This document shows, one piece after another, positions 57,111 through 64,000 of a stretch of DNA of 64,000 nucleotides (positions are counted from its first letter, which is position 1; every line of letters starts with the position of its first letter). This DNA comes from Takakia lepidozioides (taxonomy: Eukaryota; Streptophyta; Takakiopsida; Takakiales; Takakiaceae): positions 42,222,001-42,286,000 of the forward strand of contig CM060733.1 of NCBI GenBank assembly GCA_030704615.1. Reading direction: 5' to 3'. The position numbers and the translations under genes are program-made. Below the pieces are notes generated by a model that was not told the origin of the DNA, ran no database searches, and saw only the letters and a list, made by a program, of their open reading frames with translations.

Positions 57111-57935
57111 TTGTAACAAGTGCTGCTATGGCATGTAACCAAAATCGAAATTGGACGTTGTCAACCATATTTGGATGCGGGTGTGTTATTGTGTGCGAAC
57201 GGAATTCATCCATTCCGTCGTCTCCGTATTATCCAAGCAATAAACGCTAGAAAAAAAGTACATCCGTTGCATGCACTAGCGATATATGTCAGATGTACTG
57301 CGCCCCTGCCAATACACCGCGGCCTTCTTGCTTTCTTTCAAATTCGGATGTGCCGTAGAAATCTAATGCTAGTTTTCATTTTCGAGCAGTTCTTGCAGAT
57401 CCGCAATAATTGTTATGCTTCACATATGCATCCACGTGTGTTGTACTGCCTACCCTGTGGTTTGCAGTTTACCGTACCCGTCGCCATGGGGTCATTCGGC
57501 ATAAAGGGTTCTGTCGGATACGACCATGTCTGGCACGCATTCGTGCGAGGTATCTTCTGCAGTGTCAGTGTTTGTGCTGTGCTCTTCTGGCACAGCACAA
57601 CCTCATGACATTTGTGGTCTTCCTGTTTACTGCTCTCCAGGGTTGTTGCCGTCTTTCATAATGGATGGTTTCATGTCGTTTTCAGTGTTGTTGTTTCATC
57701 CATAAACAGCACGGCTTCTTGTAGTATTTGAAAACAGTTTTTCTGGTTAGTGCCTCTTGGCGTTGCTGTTTCCGAAGTGAAGGTGCATCTCATCCCTACA
57801 TCCTTTGCATGCATCACCTGCAACCTTTGGGTTGGAGCTAGCCTTGTTGACCTCGGTTTGCTTGTCTTAATTCCCTTTCGGTAATTGCGGGCTATCAGTT
57901 CGAGGATTCCGCAACTTTCGTTCAGTGAGGGAAAA
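57111..57935 (+). other. Unassigned spacer upstream of the second MULE transposase
   Basis: 825 bp without recognisable domains; an open frame at 57120-57608 has no family signature. Probably the 5' leader/promoter region of the transposase gene. Confidence 0.4.
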
Positions 57936-60900
57936 CATGTCGAGGGAGCGAGATACACTTGCTCGATTCCATTCCAATGCAGGTACTCTTCCACTGACTG
58001 CCACTGCAGACGACGATGGGTTTGCAGTTGTTCATGAGGATGAGCTGGTTACAGTGTTCCCGCTGGAGTTGGGTTCTCTCCTTGTTCAAAAAGAGTGTAT
58101 GACGAGGATGGGAATTTGGATTCTCGGCACTTGGAGAAACCATTGGTTGGCAAGTGTGGAAGGAAGTGGAGAGTCCTTCCAGGCACATACCGTGTCCTTG
58201 GAAAAGAGAGAGAAGACAATCAGCAGGATCGGTCGTTACCCCTGGCACTGCAGCATCGGTCGTGCAACAGAAGGGCACAGTTCCTGTGAAACAAGATGTG
58301 AGCACATCCACTACCTTCGTGACTCTTTCAGACTCGTCCTCGGAGGATGTTTCTGAGATTCCTCCACCAGTGCAGACTCCGTCATTGGATGATGACGAAT
58401 TGCAAGAGATAACGAGTGTCATTCCAAAATTGAAAGCCCTCGCAGGTGTGCCTGGGTGCAAGAGCGAGCTGCGTTTTGTTGACTGGGAGTCCCTTCCTGT
58501 GCAACGGGTTCAATACGTGCCAGCACAGTTTGATGGGGACATCCTGTTTGAGCTCAACCCTCCCACCTCTTCCACTGGACTGGCTGGGCTTTTACAGGGC
58601 ATGGACAAGAAACATGACGGACATCCTTGGTGCAGGACAAAAACGTCGAACATCCATAACGACATTGGCTTGAAATTTTCGGAGGTCGGTCTGCGTTGGG
58701 CATTGTAAGTGCCAGAATATTTCTTGCCCTCGCTGAGAAACAGCGCTCAACCAAACGAAAGTGAGTGGGAAGGTGTGCCCCTGAATCCTTTCACCCAGGG
58801 CTTGCCCCTCCCAGGACCAATACTTTCGTGTGCAGGTTCTGCAAACTTTGCCCCGTCCTGTGTTTCTGTGTGCCACGCTCGTATGTATCAGGTGGCACAC
58901 CGATGCAAGACAATGACTCGTGCCTGCATTCATATGGGTGCACACGGCATCCTGTGTCCAAAGGAAGTTGCAGGGATAGCGTGGACATCGCTAGAAATCT
59001 GCTGAAGCAGGAGTTCCACAATGCCCCTTGTGCAACACCTTCTGCTATAGCGCTTGCAGCTAGCAAGGCATTCCTGGATAAACACATACTGGGTGAAGGG
59101 GATGCGACACAACTTATGCTGGATGCAGATTTGCTTATGCATGGACCATTTCCCGTGTTGAGCTCTCCCAATATTCGAAACCAGGTGAATGCACTCAGAA
59201 TGGGCACAGGCACTGCTGGATTCATGGACAACATTATGGACCTTGAAACGGAGGAGTCGCTGAATTCATTCAAAACAGTATCTTCCCTGGCCAGGGCTCG
59301 TCCAAGGTGTATTTGTTCAAGATGTCCGCTGTGGGCGAAGCAGTGGTGTGAGCATTGTCCGCCGTATGCAACCAGGAGGAGATTTGGCTAAATGTTGGTT
59401 AATGTTTGATCACTGCAAACGGGTGAAGGGTTGGACAACCATGGCGTGCCATGTGTATGATCCGGCGTACCAGCGTGTGCTCTCCATAGCAATTTGATAT
59501 GCAGTCGGAGGACACTGAATCCCATGCTCATGTGGAATTCGCTCTTGGCCGTCATGCAGCGCAATGGAATACAAAACACAAATTTTGCGGGCTTCATGGC
59601 TGATAGTGCACAGGCAAATTTCAATGCAGTGCGACGCGTGTTTGGTTCAGGGGATCCTAAGGTCCCAATGGAAAATAGGGAGCGCACATGCCTCTTCCAT
59701 TGGACTCAATCTCTGGCACGTCATACAAAGCGCTGCATTCGCCCTGACCTGCAGTTGGAGCACAGAAGGCTTTGTCTCAAGTACAAGAATGCCACCTCAA
59801 TGGGAGAAGCTGAGAGCACTTACCAGGCAATCCGGGCTTGGTGGTTCTCCTCTGGTGCTGCAACAGGTACCCACGTAAAGGAGTTGGAGGACTGGTTGGT
59901 TTTTCTGGCACTTCAGGTACAGACAGTGGGGAGCTTTCATGACGACGGTAAGCCTCTTCAATCCCAAAAACAAAATTTGCATCGTGCCTGTTCATTTGGG
60001 GTTCTTCGATTGTCACTTGAAGAACCTCTACCATTTGTTTTCGTTCCTCACATATCCATGCAATGCCTCCTGCAGGACATGTCCTTGGAGGACTTGGCCG
60101 ACATGCCATCCTGTAATTTGGCGGAGACTGTTCACAACGCCTGGATGCAGCAGTCTACCAAAGCAGGTCGTGACTTGTATGTGGCCACTGTTGATGACAT
60201 GGTGCGTGCACTTACACAACAAACCAGGTACCGCAATTTCTGATGGGACGGGGTGGAGGCAAGGGCCCTGATACGACTTTGTTGATGCTAAGGGCTACGA
60301 GTAGGTCCGGAGTCCCGTCAAAGATGGCCAGAGCTCTAAACAGATGCACTGAAGGGTCCCCTCTACAATCCAGGATCCCCCATTGGAAGGCGAGGAAAGA
60401 TTTGGATCATGCAAAAGGAATTGAACACTCTTCCACAGGTCAGATGGAGATTCCCATCGGCCAGAGGGTCAATTTCTCTGTGCCAAAGGTGTCTCCACTG
60501 CAGACTGAGTCGTGTGCCCGCCCCTTCCCAGGGGGTCTCCTCCCAGTGGAGCAGGTGCAGAACATACAAGCACCAGCGGGGAATCCCATTGGAGGAGGCG
60601 GTGGCCATGGTGCAGGGAATCCGATTGCATTGATAGTGAGTGGCATATAGAACGCACCCCACCAGGATCTAGAGTGGCTTGCATGGCAATTCGGACCCCT
60701 CATTCAAGAAATGCAAATCAAAGATATGCAAAGGCTCCAGGGGACTCCAGCTCCAACATTCACAGGGTTGTTCCGACCTTATCATAGTGGGGAGTCAAAG
60801 GACCACAAATTTTGGTTTCTGCCCAGACGATATGGCACGATGCGTGAAGGGGGAATAGTTCGTCCTTCGGTGATAATGAAACCCCCTCCCCCCGCAATTT

Positions 60901-61521
60901 GGCCTGTGCAAATTGGGACGTCGCTGTCATCAACCGAGATAAGCATGCTGGAGGAGGGAGGGTTCTGTCTTGCACGGTCCCGGGTGGTGCCCTCATGCAC
61001 TGTCGGCACAGATGTGCCACATGCTCCGGCAATGCCGCCACCTGTGCCGACTCCCACCCAACAAAAAGAGATGGAAAAACAGTGCGCCGTTTTCGCTTCG
61101 GTGCAGATCACGAATGCAAGATGGAATCTGCTAGAATTTTGCAGGCTCAGGTGTCTCGTATCACCAAAGTCCCTTCTCGGGGTATGGACGGATTTACACA
61201 GTGCTGTCAATTGGGTCAGTTCTTCATGGCAAAGAATATCAGGTTACCATCGGGAATTTCCCTTCGTGCACTTGTCGGACTTTTGTAATGATGCGTGAGG
61301 GCGCTCTCGGCATGAGAGGGAAGGGGTCCCCTGCAAGCATCAATATTACATATACCTTGTGATTATGTGTTGCGACGGTAAGAGAGACCAATTCATCCAC
61401 CAAGCCACACTAGGCTATGGAGAAGTGAACACCCTTCTACAGCGGGACACCTCGTGGAGCTCCGCCAACTTCTCTTTGAACACATACGAGCCATGCCCCA
61501 TGCTGGGTTTGCATGCCGTGT
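57936..61521 (+). pseudogene. Second MURA-type transposase (MULE-2), spliced and frameshifted
   Basis: Diverged relative of the MULE-1 transposase with the same domain order. ATG at 57936 (MSRERDTLAR). N-terminal motif WRVLPGTYRVLGKE (about 58160-58205); DKKHDGHPWC (58608-58637); Cys/His-rich segment CRFCKLCPVLC...CLHSYGCTRH (58836-58950); core region with HVYDPAYQRVLSIAI (59450-59492), FAGFMADSAQANFNAVRRVF (59587-59645), CLFHWTQSLARHTKR (59692-59733); intron about 59914-60075 (GTACAG...CTGCAG); MPSCNLAETVHNAWMQQSTK (60103-60162); SWIM finger CTCRTF (61268-61288) and, one frame over, PCKHQYYIYL (61330-61359). Ends MLGLHAV at 61521. Stops and shifts near 58085, 59490, 60280 and 61290 make it non-functional. 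The element's own ends were not found. Confidence 0.82.
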
Positions 61522-61861
61522 GAAGACTTTGCATTTCTGACCAAACATATGGATTTCGTTTACGGAACCAGGGCAAATGCACATGCAATTCATTGTAAGC
61601 GTCTATCTGTGAATTGAAAAATAAACTGTGACAATCATTCTGAGCTCAAATCTGCATGCCATGTTTTCATATTTCTGTTTTTGAGCGGGCATTGCAGACA
61701 TGGTGTGTGTTGGCCCCCTTTGTTTTGTCCACGGTAATAGGCCCTCTTCCTGCAATCCTTGCCTATAGGACCTTCTTCTCCAGCAGGAAATTGTTGCCGC
61801 TCACGCTTTGTACCTTGAACGTGAGCTCAGCTCCCAGGCTCACGGGGCTGGGCTCACGCCG
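61522..61861. other. Gap between MULE-2 transposase and SET gene
   Basis: 340 bp with no recognisable gene. Contains AATAAA (61618-61623), a possible polyadenylation signal for the transposase. No MULE terminal repeat was recognised. Confidence 0.4.
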
Positions 61862-62693
61862 TAGCTACGCTCAGTTGAGAGGCACCAGGCCCCTGAAGTT
61901 TTAACTGCACAAAGAAATCCTGCTGCCAAGATGACAGGAGATTGCAACGGGAGTGTCCGAACTGGAGGCCGGCAGCAATACAGGCAGCATTCAGCAGTTT
62001 GCTGCCAAAGTGCAGTTCAACATGATCATGTGGGTTATTGGGCACCATAAACCCATAGTCCAGCAGAAGCATGTCGTTCCTCAATGGGCCGTAGTCCAAC
62101 ACTAGCGCCTCACCTATTTGCAAGTCTTGCTCTGCCACTACCTGTGAACAATCCTCAGTATCGGTATTCATCAATGGGCAATAAGAGAAATAAGTGGTGA
62201 ATCTACTGTAGTCGTGTACCTCAAATCTAAAGAAATATGTTAACATGTAGGGTTCAGGGTTTAACCAGTCTTACAAAAACATGAACCACATGAACCACAC
62301 AAGAACTCCATCAATCTGTCTAACCTAATGGTGGAAGAGATGCAGGGTTATGCATTTCCCTACACCAATAACTGCAGCTGCATATCAAGTAGTGTATGTA
62401 AGACCCCCGTACATGTGTCACATTACCTCCTGAAATGGGGTAAGAGAAGTGGGGGAAGCCTGCTGCACAAGCCGTGCAGTGGGAGTGAAGCTGTGGTTGC
62501 ACATGTCTACCAATGGAAGAAGTGATGCACCTGCCCCTAGTTGGTGCACACGAAAGGCACGGCTGGAAACAGCACCCATGGCCCAGCCCAGTGCCCATGC
62601 ATCCATCTGTTGCCCACCAAACAGATGCTCATCCTCCCCCAGTTTTCCAGCCCCAGTTTTCTAGCCACTGTTGGAATCTCTTTCCTTGCAAAC
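61862..62693 (-). pseudogene. LSMT-like SET-domain protein methyltransferase, 3' fragment
   Basis: Two exons on the minus strand. Exon 1 (62693-62427; acceptor TTACTGCAG upstream, donor GTAATG): FARKEIPTVARKLGLENW, then after a 1-nt shift WALGWAMGAVSSRAF and LLPLVDMCNHSFTPTARLV, the SET-I and N-H motifs. Exon 2 (about 62232-61862): VVAEQDLQIGEALVLDYGPL, NDMLLLDYGFMVPNNPHD, the GE..L.DYG and NPHD signatures of the Rubisco-LSMT/SETD3 SET class, then LLNAACIAAG. The best match in memory is the plant 'Rubisco methyltransferase family' group, probably organellar lysine methylation. The frame ends early (SVATA) without the usual C-terminal substrate-binding part, and the 5' exons are missing where gypsy copy E begins. 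It is the only host-type gene in the window. Confidence 0.75.
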
Positions 62694-62759
62694 TGCAGTA
62701 AAAAGTGACAGCTCTTCTTCACCTGCAACCCACTGAGACCACTTCACATGATTTCACGA

Positions 62760-64000
62760 AGGCTCAGGGGGATCAGGCGGGCAGCCTGGATTTGGCTCTG
62801 GGGGGACAGGGAGTATGGGAAGTAGTGCAACCAGAGCCGGGAATACTGTGAATATCGTGGGGCCAGTAGCAGGGAGTGCTCAGGGGCCACCACTGGGTGG
62901 AAGATCCACCACAAATACAATAGGTCCTCAAGGACCAGCACCAGCAAGGGGGCCAGCATCTGTCAGTGGGCAGAAGGTAGGGCCACAGATGGCGTTACAA
63001 CCAACATGGGCAAAACCACCTTTTCCAATATATTCAGGAAAAGGGGATCCTGATGTACACATTAGCCAATTTGAGCACATGTGTATTGTGAACAATGAGA
63101 ATGGCGATGATGCCAAGATGAGACTATTTCCTTGTTCACTTATCAAGAAAGCAAGTGAATGGTATGCAAGATTCCCTGATAATCATTCAGAAATAGGTTC
63201 AGGACAAGTAAAATTGAGGATGAAGTGTATGGAAGTTTACAACAGTTAAAGCAAAAGAAGCATGAAACTATTGAGGAGTATATGGAAAAAATGGAATTGA
63301 TGATGAAAAAGCTGGCTGATGTACCAGGTTTACAGAAGACTTGGTTTGTGAGTGGACTAAGACCAGAGTTGCAAAAGAAAGTGGATATGTTACAATACAG
63401 TGGAGGAGGCATTTGAAATAGCGAACATAATTGAGCAATTGGGAATGCTCAGGAGAGAGAAAAGGGATGATGAGGACTCTGAGGATGAGTCGGATGAGGA
63501 AGAAGAGCAAGAGCTGAAAAGGAAGAGTAAGAGAAAGGAGAAGTTGAAGAGGGATAACTATGAGAAAAGATTAGAAGAAATCTTGAAGAAGTATGCCACA
63601 GAGGCTGCAACACATTGGAGGAAGGGTGTTTGGTGTACAAAGTGCCAGAATGAAGGCCATACCACCACTGAATGCCACATGAAGGAGAAACATTGTACTA
63701 TCTGTAAGATGGATAACCATTCTACTGAGAATTGTTACTACAACAGAAGGACAGCTGCAAGAGAACCTAGGCAAGTAAGGGTGCATTAAGTGCAGCCCCA
63801 GCCAAGAAGAAACAGTGATCAGGACCACTATGGTAGGCCCGGTGGTTATAACAATGGTATGGAAGGGAGAGGTAATCCAAGAGGGAATTACCAAGGAAAT
63901 TCCAGGGGCAACTATCAGGGTAATCCAAGGGGGAATTACCAGCCAGGGAATCAAGATTACAGAAATAATCCTAGAGCAGACCAAGGGTGAGGACCCAATG
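62760..64000 (+). mobile_element. Ty3/gypsy family-1, copy E, 5'-truncated, continuing past the window
   Basis: Begins inside gag with no LTR upstream; the preceding sequence is an intron of the SET gene. From 63604 on it matches positions 1-390 of the window (copy A) almost base for base. Same orientation as copies A and B. Confidence 0.85.
62815..63990 (+). pseudogene. gag of copy E (capsid and nucleocapsid)
   Basis: The only copy with the capsid-like region: MGSSATRAGN (62815) leads to a Gly/Pro-rich start, then FPIYSGKGDPDVHISQFEHM (63022-63081), LFPCSLIKKASEWYARFPD (63124-63180) and, after a frameshift near 63225, KKHETIEEYMEKMELMMKKL and LRPELQKKVDMLQY (63355-63399), the typical retrotransposon gag pattern. 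After another shift near 63400 come an acidic/Lys-rich hinge and two zinc knuckles, CTKCQNEGHTTTEC (63632-63673) and CTICKMDNHSTENC (63695-63736). A stop at 63787 (one base change from copy A) interrupts before the third knuckle. Runs off the window. Confidence 0.82.

Noticed and set aside
1-64000. tRNA or rRNA genes
   Set aside because: No cloverleaf with B-box-type GGTTCGAATCC or rRNA core sequence was noticed; not an exhaustive search.

Overview
The window looks like nuclear DNA of a green-lineage eukaryote, most likely a streptophyte (charophyte-type) alga with a large repeat-rich genome. This rests on plant-type Ty3/gypsy LTR retrotransposons, Mutator-like (MULE) DNA transposons with spliced genes, an LSMT-like SET-domain gene fragment, and a gypsy element carrying a cytosine methyltransferase, a trait I recall being reported for charophytes. 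The species is inference. Almost everything here is transposable-element DNA in nested layers. Frameshifts are frequent throughout, so most coding regions are reported as broken copies; some frameshifts may be assembly indels.

Outer layer: a Ty3/gypsy element (family 1, copy A, + strand) runs 1-2852, resumes at 38518-39503 and again at 45483-47985. Two MULEs of one family (MULE-1) cause the interruptions: a 35.7 kb composite at 2853-38507 (target duplication GCAGTGTTAG) and a 6 kb deletion derivative in opposite orientation at 39504-45473 (duplication ATTYGGCTG). A palindromic satellite (47986-56460) breaks copy A a third time.

Inside the large MULE are two divergent genes, each broken by a retrotransposon. 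The MURA-type transposase (minus strand) is split by a full-length family-1 gypsy (copy B, 6121-17801, duplication TTAAC). The second gene (plus strand, about 22.0-38.0 kb, spliced) combines a ParB/Srx-like domain with a region resembling N4/N6-type DNA methyltransferases, and is split by a different gypsy element (22230-33250, duplication GGGC). That gypsy encodes gag, protease, a C5-cytosine DNA methyltransferase domain, reverse transcriptase, RNase H, integrase and a C-terminal PHD finger. Its LTR pieces are in an unusual permuted order.

Right part: 47986-56460 is a tandem array of about 115-bp units, each with a 38-bp palindrome; then a weak acidic ORF (minus), a second, diverged MULE transposase (57936-61521, plus), a decayed SET-domain gene (61862-62693, minus), and a 5'-truncated family-1 gypsy (copy E) whose gag runs off the window end. 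Arrays of GGCGCC-centred palindromes occupy 3.1-3.5, 19.1-20.8, 35.3-35.9, 39.9-43.2 and 44.8-45.2 kb, all inside MULE-1 copies.

The most interesting content is the pair of unrelated transposon-borne methyltransferase-like genes, one inserted into the other, with a PHD chromatin-reader module at the position where chromoviruses carry a chromodomain.
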